Shown piece after piece: positions 1 to 8,767 of a DNA stretch of 64,000 nucleotides. Each line of letters begins with the position of its first letter. The stretch's first letter is position 1. The notes beneath the pieces are model-generated. The model had not been told where the DNA came from. It made no database searches and saw nothing but the letters and a program-made list of their open reading frames with translations. The DNA comes from Acidobacteriota bacterium (GTDB lineage: Bacteria; Acidobacteriota; Blastocatellia; UBA7656): the NCBI GenBank assembly GCA_016201275.1, contig JACQDB010000138.1, positions 1-64,000 on the forward strand, in the 5' to 3' direction. The position numbers and the translations under genes were made by a program.

Positions 1-149
1 TCGCCACTGAGTCCGCGCAAGAAATCGCGCACTGCCGTAGCCTCAGTTTTGATGACCGCCTGGCTCATCAGTTTTCCACTCCCATCTAAAACGACAACCA
101 CAATAGTTGCCGTATGGACATCAAAAGCGACATACTTACGGTTAGTCAT
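1..149 (-). CDS. IS110-family transposase, N-terminal part (cut by window edge)
   Basis: Read on the minus strand from the ATG at 149, 49 codons are open to the window edge. The protein starts MTNRKYVAFDVHT, and the VAFDVH motif carries the first catalytic Asp of the RuvC-like DEDD domain of IS110 transposases. A strong ribosome binding site (AGGAGGAG, 155-162) precedes it. IS110 enzymes excise and insert their element without terminal inverted repeats. The rest of the gene lies outside, so intactness cannot be judged. The family call rests on the short N-terminus only. Confidence 0.75.
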   Translation of the reverse strand, partial: MTNRKYVAFDVHTATIVVVVLDGSGKLMSQAVIKTEATAVRDFLRGLSG

Positions 150-631
150 AGACGCTCCTCCTATAATTTGGTGTTTGAACGATTCCAAATTATCACAGAG
201 GGGCGTCCTTTCAATATAGCTGTTAGGCTTCTGCCTCAAGTGGCGAACCTTCCTCTCGTTATTTGCCTGCCGTCGCACACGCCTTACTTCTTACTTTCGC
301 CGTTAGCTCACTTTGAGTCACTGCGAAGCTCATTGACTCCGCTGCATATTCATTTCGAGTAACCGCGAAGCTCAAGGGCTTGTGCGGCAGATTCCTTTCG
401 AGTCACGGCACAAGGCATTTGCAGCACACCGATTTCGCCTTCCATCGCACCACCTCTCGCTGCACATTGATTTCGAGTGCCGCCGTGAAACTGGCTCCTG
501 TTGCCGCTTTCGTGCCACGGCGATTTCCCCTGCCTAACGCGGAGTTCAGGCGGCGCGTTGAATCAGCCAAACTCGCCGGAGCAAGTTACGTGAAACTAGC
601 GGCCTCGCGCTCGCCTGCAACGCAGAGTTCT
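150..631. other. No intact gene; degenerate sequence next to the IS
   Basis: Reading frames here give low-complexity, unrecognisable proteins. Short motifs recur (for example TTCGAGT about 354, 397 and 473). I see decayed intergenic or element-flank sequence, not a supported gene. Confidence 0.4.
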
Positions 632-871
632 ATGATTGCTTTTCACACCTTTATCGGAAGCATCAGCCTGGTTACCGGTCTGCTGATGATCGCTCTCAAA
701 AAAGGTACACTCTTGCACCGCCGAGTCGGCTGGATTTTAGCCGTGACTTTGATTCTCTTGCTGGACGTTCCTTTTCTGATCGGCAGTCTGTTGATCCCTC
801 GCCAAGTCAAGCGCTTCAAGCCGCGTTTTGAACCCCTTGCGCCAACTGCAACCCATCTGATAGAAGGATGA
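632..871 (+). pseudogene. Fragment of a small membrane protein (DUF2306-like)
   Basis: From the ATG at 632 the frame gives 79 residues starting MIAFHTFIGS, with a hydrophobic segment, a HRRVGW motif and a second hydrophobic stretch. The pattern of a helix followed by HRrxGW resembles DUF2306-type integral membrane proteins, which are normally longer with more helices. The open frame continues upstream to 380, but that part is low-complexity and not protein-like. I read it as a fragment or a very small membrane protein of unknown function. Confidence 0.35.
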
Positions 872-989
872 CGCACAGAGCGCCGCCTTGAACAAAAGGG
901 TCAAGGGACGGCGCAATTCCTGCGCTTGAAAAAAATTGCCTACAGCCTTTGCAAAGGTCTATAGACTCATCATGGAGGGAGAAAATATT

Positions 990-1143
990 ATGCTGTCACG
1001 ACTGCGAGTGTTAGCGCTATTGGTGATTCTACCAAACCCACTTGTCGCACAACATAAAGTATGTAGAGCAAGGAGCGGATAAACAGCGGCTCGAAAAAAT
1101 GCTTCAAAAACTGCTTGCGGAATCTACACCCGGCAGGAAATAA
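990..1143 (+). pseudogene. Remnant of a small secreted protein, frameshifted
   Basis: After a good SD (GGAGGGA, 974-980) the ATG at 990 opens a signal-peptide-like stretch (MLSRLRVLALLVILPNPLVA) that soon meets a stop. In another frame, just downstream, YVEQGADKQRLEKMLQKLL continues to a stop at 1143. An N-terminal signal peptide joined out of frame to a charged C-terminal tail suggests internal deletion of a once longer secreted protein. The family is unknown. Confidence 0.4.
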
Positions 1144-1153
1144 CTTCGCGGCA

Positions 1154-1185
1154 GATAGCCGTATCCACTTGGAGATACGGCTATC
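1154..1185. repeat. Perfect 12-bp inverted repeat
   Basis: GATAGCCGTATC (1154-1165) and GATACGGCTATC (1174-1185) pair perfectly around an 8-nt loop. It follows the remnant at 990-1143. There is no clear T-run, so it may be a palindromic repeat rather than a terminator. Confidence 0.6.
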
Positions 1186-1279
1186 GCTACGGCTTAACCG
1201 AAGGCTCCAGCACTATTGCCGCAGCCAATTTCTCAGCGCACCATTCAGGGTTCAATGGCAACCCGTTGAGCATAGCTGT

Positions 1280-1334
1280 CAGGTGTTGTAGATCAAGAAA
1301 AGAAGGCGATTCCCTTCCTGATCTACAACACCTG
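1280..1334. repeat. Long hairpin, 16-bp arms
   Basis: The arms 1280-1295 (CAGGTGTTGTAGATCA) and 1319-1334 are exact reverse complements. A small GAAGG/CCTTC stem sits inside. The element lies in the intergenic DNA before the SDR gene at 1421 and looks like a miniature palindromic repeat. Confidence 0.65.
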
Positions 1335-1420
1335 GTTCAAGGCGCGGAAGGCTACAGGTTCGTAAGTCCGCGCCGCCCAGAAAAAATGATGGCAAATCCA
1401 TTTGCGGAGTTGATCAGAAA

Positions 1421-2167
1421 ATGACTATGGCAAATCACACGCGAGTCGCTTTATTAACCGGCGGGGTGCGTGGCATCGGTCGGGCAATCGCTGTGCGGCT
1501 GGCTGAACGGGGCTGGACGATTGCCGCCTGTTATCGCCACAGTGAAAGCGATGCGGCTTCGTTGCAGGAAGAATTGCAGCGAAAAAATATCCCTGTGATG
1601 ATTGAGCGCGCCGATGTCTCTAGCGCTGAAGCAGCGGCAGCGCTTGTGCAAAAAGTCGAGGCGCAGTTCGGACGCCTAGACGCGCTCATCAATTGCGCCG
1701 GGCTATATCATCGCGTCGCTTTATTGGAAGAAAGTTTGGAAGGCTGGCACGAGATGTTTGACAACAATCTGCATCCGGTTTTTTATTTGAGCCGCGCCGT
1801 CGTCCCCGGCATGATAGAACGGCGCTGGGGGCGCATCATCAATTTCAGCATGGCTAATGCCGACCAGCAAATCGGCCAACCTTTCGTCACCGCGCACTAC
1901 ATCGCCAAAGCGGGCGTGTTGATTCTCACTCGTTCACTGGCGAAAGTTCTGGCGGCACACGGCATCACTGTCAACGCCATCTCGCCGGGCTTTATTGATA
2001 CGGGCAGCGCCCCTGCTGATGAGTTGGCGAAGATGGTGAAAAATATTCCCGCCGGTTATCTGGGCGATACCACTGACGCTGTCCATGCGGTCTGTTTTCT
2101 GCTGTCCGAAGAAGCCCGTTATATCAACGGCAGCAATCTGCATTTGAGTGGCGCATGGGGCGTGTAA
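1421..2167 (+). CDS. SDR-family NAD(P)-dependent oxidoreductase (FabG-like)
   Basis: A 248-residue classical short-chain dehydrogenase/reductase, the usual length for the family. The cofactor motif TGGVRGIG is at 13-20, NCAG near 90, a Ser in NFSMAN near 143, and the catalytic Tyr/Lys as YIAK near 158. NAISPGFIDT follows, as in FabG-like enzymes. It reduces or oxidises a carbonyl/hydroxyl in the cytoplasm; the substrate cannot be read from sequence. An in-frame ATG also exists at 1427. The gene stands alone between repeats, so context does not help. Confidence 0.85.
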   Translation: MTMANHTRVALLTGGVRGIGRAIAVRLAERGWTIAACYRHSESDAASLQEELQRKNIPVMIERADVSSAEAAAALVQKVEAQFGRLDALINCAGLYHRVALLEESLEGWHEMFDNNLHPVFYLSRAVVPGMIERRWGRIINFSMANADQQIGQPFVTAHYIAKAGVLILTRSLAKVLAAHGITVNAISPGFIDTGSAPADELAKMVKNIPAGYLGDTTDAVHAVCFLLSEEARYINGSNLHLSGAWGV

Positions 2168-2291
2168 CAAAGAGGCAACCTACAACTTGATAATTTCGCC
2201 GAGGCTTGAATACGGCTGACGCGACATAGACAAAATCTGCCTGGCCTGCGCCGCCGAACTCAAGCTCGTTGCGATGCTCCGGCCTTGCGGA

Positions 2292-2663
2292 TTAGTCCAT
2301 GCCAGCCGTCGTGTCACATTTCAAACATACCAGCGAGTAAGAGGTTGATGAGATGGTATAGGTTTTTCCGGTGGCATAAACCCGTAAGGCTGCCGTGCCG
2401 CGATTGGTGATGCGATCCACTTTCAAGATCATGTGGTGGTCGGATTGAGAATTTTCCAGAGTGATGATTCCACCTTTGACACTGACTTTACCGACGCCGG
2501 AAACCGATACACTGTCGCTGCATGAAGTGAAGGTATAGGCTCCGGTGGTTTCATCTATGGAAATGCGATTGCCGTTGCTGCGGTCGGTCAAACAGCAACC
2601 GACAATTGGCAGAGCGAGCAGAATGATGAACAAGAATTTGAACGTGCTTTTTACAAGCTGCAT
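2292..2663 (-). CDS. Small predicted lipoprotein, beta-rich
   Basis: A 123-residue protein with an N-terminal hydrophobic segment ending in a lipobox-like LPIVGC, so Cys near 23 is probably lipidated. The mature part is rich in Ser, Thr and Val in alternating patterns (VSVSGVGKVSVKGG), as in small beta-sheet proteins, and a CLKC pair sits near the C-terminus. I do not recognise a named family. It is probably anchored in the outer or inner membrane and transcribed alone. Confidence 0.6.
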   Translation of the reverse strand: MQLVKSTFKFLFIILLALPIVGCCLTDRSNGNRISIDETTGAYTFTSCSDSVSVSGVGKVSVKGGIITLENSQSDHHMILKVDRITNRGTAALRVYATGKTYTISSTSYSLVCLKCDTTAGMD

Positions 2664-2905
2664 TATAGAGATTCCTTTCCTGATGGTTGAAAAAATATTC
2701 GGATTCTCAAACGGCCTGCCCGGATAGAGAAAGCCTCAAGAAAACCACAAGAGACGGCTTATCGAAAAGGTCAGCCGATTTGAAAACAACTAACGTGAAC
2801 GGCGCTTATCTTAGTCGGACGAATCGGAACTGTCAATTTCAATAATTCTCTCACAGGATTTTGGCCATCAGAATTTGCAAAGCATCTGTACCTGATTTTA
2901 ACCCT

Positions 2906-3024
2906 ATGTACGGGCGACCCTCTGTGGTCGCCCCTTTTTGAAATGTGAAACTTGTGAAGGAATCACAGTTCTTGAGGAGTGATAATTTTGAAGAAGGGGC
3001 GACCACAGAGGGTCGCCCGTACAT
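2906..3024. repeat. MITE-like element with 31-bp perfect inverted repeats
   Basis: The arms 2906-2936 and 2994-3024 are exact reverse complements and include GTACGGGCGACC, with a 57-bp spacer. The same core recurs at 32422-32454. It lies just downstream of the peptidase gene ending at 3054 and could act as its terminator, but the length and dispersion suggest a REP/MITE family. Confidence 0.75.
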
Positions 3025-3053
3025 GAGGATCACAATTGTTATGTGGTGCGTTG

Positions 3054-5147
3054 CTACTTCACGCTGACGCCCAATTGCCAGGCCAGAAACGTCAGGTTGT
3101 CCGCCGTATCCTCTATCTGTTTGCTCACCGGCAAGCCGCCCGAATGTCCCGCCTTGGTGTCGTAATGCAACAGCACAGGCAAACCGGAAGCCGTTGCGGC
3201 CTGCATCAAAGCCGTCATCTTTCGGGCATGAAGCGGCGCTACGCGGGTATCGGAATCGCCCGTCGTAAACAATACCGCCGGATACTTCACGCCCTTCTTG
3301 ACGTTTTGATAGGGCGAATATTTCAGTAGGTATTTGAATTGTTCCGCGTCTTCTGCCGAACCATATTCGGGAACCCAGAAACGCGCCACCAGAAAATTCT
3401 GATAGCGAATCATGTCCAGCAAAGGCACGGCGCAAATCACCGCTTTGTATAACTCCGGGCGTTGCGTCAGTGCCGCGCCCACCAGCAAGCCGCCGTTCGA
3501 GCCGCCGGAAATCGCCAGCTTCGACGAGTTGGTGTATTTATTGGCGATCAACCATTCCGCCGCCGCTATGAAATCGTCAAAGACATTTTGTTTGTTGGCC
3601 AACATTCCAGCCTTGTGCCAGGTCTCGCCAAACTCGCCGCCGCCACGAAGATTGGCTATCGCGTAAACGCCGCCGAGTTCCGCCCAATACGCCGCTTGTG
3701 AAGAAAAACCCGGCGTCAAACTGACGTTGAAACCGCCGTAGCCGGTAAGCCAGGTCGGGTTGCTGCCATCCAGTTTCAAGCCTTTTTTATAAACCAGAAA
3801 CATGGGAATTTTGGTTTTGTCCTTTGACTCGTACCACACTTGTTTGACTTCGATCAGCGAGCTTTGCACGGGAACTTTGATTTGCGCGAAGACCGTTTGC
3901 TTCCCGGTCGCCACGTCGTAGCGATAAATCGTTGTCGGTTGGGCAAACGAATTGAAGGTGTAAAAAGCTTCGCTCTTGTCCCAATCGCCATTCATGCCGC
4001 TGGCGCTGCCGATGGTTGGAAATTTGATTTCGTTGAGAAATTTTCCGGTCGCCGAAAAGACCTTCAAATGCGAAGAGACATTCTCCAGATAATTGACAAA
4101 GACTTTGCCGCCGACCAGTGAAAAGCCGCTCATTACGGACTGCGCTTCGGGAATAATCGTCTGCCAATTTTGCCGCGCCGGATTTTTCAAATTCACTTCC
4201 AACAGGCGATAATTGGGCGCTTCCCAATTGGTCTGCATATACATTTTGTCACCGGCAAAGGCGGGGGAAAAATTTCCCGTCAGGTCTTTGACGATGGGCT
4301 TGAGGTCGCCTGATTCGGCGAGGTTCTGCACCCACACTTCCACTTTGTCGCCTGCCGAACCATAAACCACATTGACGATCAAATAACGCCCGTCATCGGA
4401 AAGCCCTACGCCGATGATGTAGCCGGGGCCGTACCCGTCGCCGAAAATTTTCACATCGTCGGAGTTTGCCGTGCCCATTTTGTGGTAATAGACACGCGGC
4501 CCTTCTTTGCCAAAATGCGAATAATAAAAGCCGCTCTTGTCGGCCTTGAGCGCTACGCCAAAGTAACGCGATTCCGGCAAACCGTCGGCGAGTTCTTGGC
4601 GCGTATCAACCTCCATAAGCTTGACCGTTACTTCATCTTTGCCGCCCTGACGTATGCCGTAAAGCAGCAGCTTGCCGTCATTCGAGATGTCCTGTAACGA
4701 ATAAGAAAGCGTGTTGTCGGCATTCGCGCCGTTGGGGTCAAGCAACACTTCATCTTTGCCGCTGAGGCCGTTGCGAAGATAGAGAACCGGTTGATTCTGG
4801 TCGGCGCGACGCTTGAAGAAAAAATAACGTCCGCTCTTTGCTATCGGCACGCTCTGAGTCTCTATCTTGAACAGCGATGCAAGACGCTGCTTGATGAGTT
4901 GACGCTCAGGCCGCGCCCCTAACAACGCCTGCGTGTAGTCGTTTTGCTCTTGAATCCAGGCTCGTGTAGCCGGACTGTTCTGCTCTTCAAGCCAACGATA
5001 AGGATCGGTGATGGTGACGCCGTGCAGGGTTTCGGTCACCGGTTCCACTTTGGTTTTCGGAGCCATCTTCATCTCTTGCGCGAACGCCGCGACATTCATT
5101 TGAATGCAGGAAGCGACGAGGAGAAACAGGGTAATTTTTTTTCGCAT
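3054..5147 (-). CDS. Prolyl oligopeptidase family protein (S9A), secreted
   Basis: About 697 residues from the ATG at 5147, chosen because MRKKITLFLL starts a good signal peptide; the open frame allows 12 more residues upstream. The N-terminal YRWLEEQNS motif and propeller repeats are followed by an alpha/beta hydrolase domain. The nucleophile motif is GGSNGG, with an Asp in GDSDTRVAP and a His in AGHSGG near the end, completing the Ser-Asp-His triad. The family cleaves short peptides after Pro; here it probably works outside the cytoplasm in peptide scavenging. A second S9A gene lies at 30087-32252. Confidence 0.93.
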   Translation of the reverse strand: MRKKITLFLLVASCIQMNVAAFAQEMKMAPKTKVEPVTETLHGVTITDPYRWLEEQNSPATRAWIQEQNDYTQALLGARPERQLIKQRLASLFKIETQSVPIAKSGRYFFFKRRADQNQPVLYLRNGLSGKDEVLLDPNGANADNTLSYSLQDISNDGKLLLYGIRQGGKDEVTVKLMEVDTRQELADGLPESRYFGVALKADKSGFYYSHFGKEGPRVYYHKMGTANSDDVKIFGDGYGPGYIIGVGLSDDGRYLIVNVVYGSAGDKVEVWVQNLAESGDLKPIVKDLTGNFSPAFAGDKMYMQTNWEAPNYRLLEVNLKNPARQNWQTIIPEAQSVMSGFSLVGGKVFVNYLENVSSHLKVFSATGKFLNEIKFPTIGSASGMNGDWDKSEAFYTFNSFAQPTTIYRYDVATGKQTVFAQIKVPVQSSLIEVKQVWYESKDKTKIPMFLVYKKGLKLDGSNPTWLTGYGGFNVSLTPGFSSQAAYWAELGGVYAIANLRGGGEFGETWHKAGMLANKQNVFDDFIAAAEWLIANKYTNSSKLAISGGSNGGLLVGAALTQRPELYKAVICAVPLLDMIRYQNFLVARFWVPEYGSAEDAEQFKYLLKYSPYQNVKKGVKYPAVLFTTGDSDTRVAPLHARKMTALMQAATASGLPVLLHYDTKAGHSGGLPVSKQIEDTADNLTFLAWQLGVSVK

Positions 5148-5186
5148 AGTGTTTTCAACCTCCATAACAGGCATGGGTTTCAATCA

Positions 5187-5726
5187 TTTTTTTTACCGCA
5201 GAGGACGCTGAGGAAACGCAGAGAATTACAGATTGTTCGCCATTCTCTTGATGCCGTCCCGCAGATGCGGCACATTGAAATTAATCAACAAGCCGAGTTT
5301 GATGCCGCTGAGTTTCAAGTAACAGAAAAGTTGTGCGTGATGAATAGGAGCCAGGGTTTCTACGGCTTTCAACTCTACGATCACAGATTGTTCGACCAGC
5401 TTATCTATTCGGTACGCAACCTCCATACTCTACGCTTTCATAAATCAGCGGCATCTTGATTTCAGTGGCAACCTCAATCCGCGTTTTCGCAATTCGTATG
5501 CGCGGCAATTCTTGTAGGCGTTTGCCAACAACCCCGGCCCTAAAGCCGTATGAATTTTCATTGCTGCATTGATAATCTCCCCGCTGATCTCATTAAGAAT
5601 TCTCATCTGCATGACCTCCAATCACAAACGAACCCTCAACCCATCCGGCTACGTTTGCCAATCAATCAACAACAAAACTCTCTGCGCTCCTCGGCGTTCC
5701 CTCTGTGTCCTCTGCGGTAAAAAAAA
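5187..5726. mobile_element. Cassette bounded by 20-bp inverted repeats (GxxExxY type)
   Basis: Eight T's plus ACCGCAGAGGAC (5187-5206) and its exact reverse complement (5707-5726) enclose a single decayed GxxExxY gene. Imperfect homology continues inward (AGGAAACGCAGAG against the complement of CTCTGCGCTCCT). The compact form suggests a small non-autonomous mobile cassette. Confidence 0.6.
5226..5613 (-). pseudogene. GxxExxY protein, frameshifted
   Basis: The minus strand from the ATG at about 5613 reads MQMRILNEISGEIINAAMKI, then GPGLLANAY and AYELRKRGLR, typical of the N-terminal half of GxxExxY proteins (PF13366). The frame then breaks. Pieces matching the middle ([11 protein letters not shown]) and the C-terminal half ([20 protein letters not shown]) lie in other frames. 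The family has a restriction-endonuclease-like fold, with IVELKAVE as the ExK-type core. At least two frameshifts make the copy non-functional. The intact family is usually about 120-130 residues. Confidence 0.75.
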
Positions 5727-5746
5727 GCTTTCGTCTTCACAGGCTC

Positions 5747-7918
5747 TCATTTGCCCTCAAGCAATCGCGTAGCCGCATCAAGCTGTGAAGCCAGCGACTG
5801 CAAAGCGGCGCTGACGTTTTTCATCTGCGGTTCGACCTCGTTCCAGTGCTTTTCTTCCAGCGCTTCGCGCACGCCGGGAATCGTCTTGACGCCGTAGCCG
5901 GTATAAAAACCCGGCGCGTACAATTGATGCTTGAACCACGGGCGACGCGGCAAGCCCTGCGCGTTGGTCAACTTTCTTTCCGATGTATAAAGCAATTCAT
6001 TCACCGTCTGCAATTTCTTAACCGACACGAAACCGGCTCCTGTAGCCTGTTTCAAGGCGACCTCATAACGTCTGGCGCTCACCGTCAACGCCGTCAACGC
6101 CGCTTTCAACGGTGCAAAGTTCACCGTCCTGGGCGCGTTATTTTTTGCCGCAAGTTTTTCCAACTCATTCGTGTAACGACTGACGGTATCCGCCAGATTG
6201 GTAAACTCGAAAGGCAAAACATCGGCGTCCGCCAGTCGCATGACAATAGTGCCGTTGACTTGTGACAAAGCGCGACCGTATTCAAAAGTGTGGTCGGAAA
6301 ATTTCATGTACCAATAGAACGAATCGTAAATCGAATGATAGATGCCGCCGCCAACTTCGCCACCGAATCCGGTGTTCATCGCCGCGATGCCCAGATGTTG
6401 AATGAACGGCGTGTAATCGGAACCTGAACCCAGAGCGCTGATTCGCAGGTCAGCGCGTTCGCGCAATTCCTGGCGTTCGTCATCGCTTCGCACCTGCGTC
6501 AGCCGCCGCTCTTTCAAAGCTTCCAGCACCGACTGTTCGCTCTTGGGTTGCTGCACATCACGCGCTACTTCGTTGAGCAAATGCTCCAGCGTATGCGAGC
6601 CGCCCGCCCCCAGATAGCCTTTGCTGGTCGAATCCGAATTCAAATAGACGACGCACTTTTTGCTCAACTCTTCGGCGTGGGTTTCGACCCATTCGGTCGA
6701 GCCTAGCAACGCTGGTTCTTCGCCGTCCCAGGCGCACAGCATAATCGTGCGTTTCGGCTTCCACCCTTGCTTGAGCAATTCGCCCAGCGCACGCCCGACT
6801 TCCAACACCGTCACCTGTCCGCTGATCGGGTCGTCCGCACCGTTCACCCAGGCATCGTGATGATTGCCATAGACAATCCATTGATCGGGATAGTCGCTGC
6901 CCTCTATGCGGGCGATGACGTTGTAGAGAGTTTTCAAAGACCAGTCGAATTTTACTTTGAGGTGAACCTGCGTGCCGCCCGGCCCTATGTGATAAGTGAT
7001 CGGCAACGCGCCGCGCCAGCTTTCGGGAGCGACCGGCCCGCTCAACGATTTCAACAACGGCAAGGCATCGCCATAAGAAATCGGCTGCACGGGAATTTTC
7101 ATGATGACATCGGATTCTTCGCGAGCGATGCGCCGTGCGCCTTTGACCGCGCCCCAACCCGGCGTCAGAGGGTCGCCGGGATGAATCGGCATATCCATTA
7201 CCGAGCCGCGCTGTACGCCTTGTTCGGGGCGATACGCGCCTTTCGGAAACACATCGCCCTGATAATAGCCATCGTCTCTGGGGTCGGAATAAATTAAACA
7301 ACCGATAGCGCCGTGTTCATAGGCGACTTTCGGTTTGATGCCGCGCCAACTGCCGCCGTATTTGGCAATGACGATTTTACCTTTCACCTCAACGCCCAGT
7401 TTCGCCAGTTCTTCATAATCGGCAGGCACGCCGTAATTGACAAAGACCAGTTGCCCGGTCACATCGCCATCCGCCGAATAAGCGTTGTAGGTCGGCAGTT
7501 GATTGGCATCTTTGGAATCGGGGTCTTCTGCCACCACAGGCTCTTTCAACTGCGCCGTGTAGCGCGTCGGCTCGAGCATCTCCAACAGACGTTCGGTAGG
7601 CGTGGGAAAGAGAACATCGAACTCTTCCAGTTCGGCTTTGAGTCCCCAAGAGCGATAGAGGTCGCGTATCCACTCGGCGTTTTGTTTGTCATAAGCCGAG
7701 CCGACGTGATGCGGCTCGGCAGATAAACGCTTCATATACTCGCGCAAATTGTCAGGCTTGGGGATGGCGCGCATTTTTTCTTCCCAATCGAATTGGGTTT
7801 TGGCGCTGGCTTGCGAATAGCCGCGCAGCGGACGCATAGCGGTTTGCGCGAGCGTCGAGAACGCGAAACCGTTGACGGCAATGAGGACAGACAAGAGTGT
7901 GACGACAAGTTTTTTCAT
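5747..7918 (-). CDS. M28-family zinc peptidase (glutamate carboxypeptidase II-like), secreted
   Basis: About 723 residues from the ATG at 7918, chosen because MKKLVVTLLSVLIA starts a signal peptide; the open frame runs 46 codons further upstream without protein-like sequence. A PA-type insertion (GKIVIAKYGG, then GCLIYSDPRDDG) is followed by the M28 catalytic domain with zinc ligands in GNHHDAW, DGEEPALLG (catalytic Glu and ligand) and IYHSIYDSF. The C-terminal helical part matches the transferrin-receptor-like dimerisation domain. It likely trims peptides outside the cytoplasm, complementing the S9A enzyme downstream. Confidence 0.93.
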   Translation of the reverse strand: MKKLVVTLLSVLIAVNGFAFSTLAQTAMRPLRGYSQASAKTQFDWEEKMRAIPKPDNLREYMKRLSAEPHHVGSAYDKQNAEWIRDLYRSWGLKAELEEFDVLFPTPTERLLEMLEPTRYTAQLKEPVVAEDPDSKDANQLPTYNAYSADGDVTGQLVFVNYGVPADYEELAKLGVEVKGKIVIAKYGGSWRGIKPKVAYEHGAIGCLIYSDPRDDGYYQGDVFPKGAYRPEQGVQRGSVMDMPIHPGDPLTPGWGAVKGARRIAREESDVIMKIPVQPISYGDALPLLKSLSGPVAPESWRGALPITYHIGPGGTQVHLKVKFDWSLKTLYNVIARIEGSDYPDQWIVYGNHHDAWVNGADDPISGQVTVLEVGRALGELLKQGWKPKRTIMLCAWDGEEPALLGSTEWVETHAEELSKKCVVYLNSDSTSKGYLGAGGSHTLEHLLNEVARDVQQPKSEQSVLEALKERRLTQVRSDDERQELRERADLRISALGSGSDYTPFIQHLGIAAMNTGFGGEVGGGIYHSIYDSFYWYMKFSDHTFEYGRALSQVNGTIVMRLADADVLPFEFTNLADTVSRYTNELEKLAAKNNAPRTVNFAPLKAALTALTVSARRYEVALKQATGAGFVSVKKLQTVNELLYTSERKLTNAQGLPRRPWFKHQLYAPGFYTGYGVKTIPGVREALEEKHWNEVEPQMKNVSAALQSLASQLDAATRLLEGK

Positions 7919-8126
7919 AAGCTGCTGGCTCCTGTTTTTTTCTTCATCGAACGGCTGGCAAGCGGTGAAGCGGTAAGTATAACAACAACTCTTGAGAAAA
8001 GAACAACGCGGACGAAATGGAATCAGTGTGAATTTTTCTCGCCACCAAGACATCAAAAACGCCTAGGCTCACCCAGTCATTCTCGCGTGATCCCCTTCGT
8101 GCTTTCAGGGCAAAAGCGCTGTCGCC

Positions 8127-8546
8127 TTAAAACGCAAAACCGGCTTTCATGAAATAGATGATGTACGAAATCTGCGCGATGACACTGATGCCGCCGATAA
8201 CCAGTCCCGCTGTCGCCGTGCCTTGACCTTCCACGACGCCTGCTTGTATCAACGCTTGGCGCGCCTTCATCCCCAGAATGATGGCCGCTACCGCCAGCAA
8301 AAAGCCGACGCCGGGGCAGATGAAACTGCCGAGCGCCAGGATCAAAGAGTTATTGGCGCGGCTGCGCGTTTTCTCCAGATCGTAAAACGGCGAAGCGGCT
8401 TTGTCGGCGCGTCGTTTTTTGGTGGGCAGTTCAACCGGACGCAGCGTTTCCGAAAACACTGTGCCGACTCGCGCTCCGCAATTCGGACAATTCGCAAGCC
8501 CCAGGTTCAAAGGATAGCCGCATGATGTGCATGACTTTGCTGACAT
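8127..8546 (-). CDS. Zinc-ribbon membrane protein (DUF4190-like)
   Basis: A 139-residue protein beginning MSAKSCTSCGYPL, with CTSCG and CPNCG pairs in the first 25 residues forming a zinc ribbon. A charged linker follows (residues 35-55), then two hydrophobic helices joined by a short GMKARQALIQ turn, as in DUF4190-type proteins of small Gram-positive and acidobacterial membrane proteins. The zinc ribbon should face the cytoplasm. The function is unknown; no operon partner is evident. Confidence 0.7.
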   Translation of the reverse strand: MSAKSCTSCGYPLNLGLANCPNCGARVGTVFSETLRPVELPTKKRRADKAASPFYDLEKTRSRANNSLILALGSFICPGVGFLLAVAAIILGMKARQALIQAGVVEGQGTATAGLVIGGISVIAQISYIIYFMKAGFAF

Positions 8547-8767
8547 AATTTATCCGCAAAAAACCGCTGTCAAAGCAGGCTCACGTTAGTAGCCCACGGC
8601 AAAGATAGTCGTCCAAAGTTGGCCTACGGTGTCGGCGTACAAACCTTCTGACCAGCAACGAAGATTTCATTATCAACGAAGACTTCGCCTTTTCTGTTTT
8701 TCCTGATTCGTCCATTTTCGAACGCTGAATTCAGAGCGCAAGATGCAGAACTACGCTAACCAGACGC
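8547..8767. other. Intergenic, no gene seen
   Basis: About 220 bp between the zinc-ribbon gene and ftsY with no supported reading frame. It should hold the promoter of the zinc-ribbon gene, which starts at 8546 on the minus strand, but I see no convincing elements. Confidence 0.4.

Noticed and set aside
534-560. GCCTAAC followed by CGGAGTTCAGGCGG, resembling an integron attC start
   Set aside because: No matching GTTRRRY partner at the proper distance and no integrase or cassette array is present.
2851-3435. Minus-strand open frame overlapping the S9A gene
   Set aside because: It is an alternate frame of the peptidase plus the inverted repeat, with no protein-like features.
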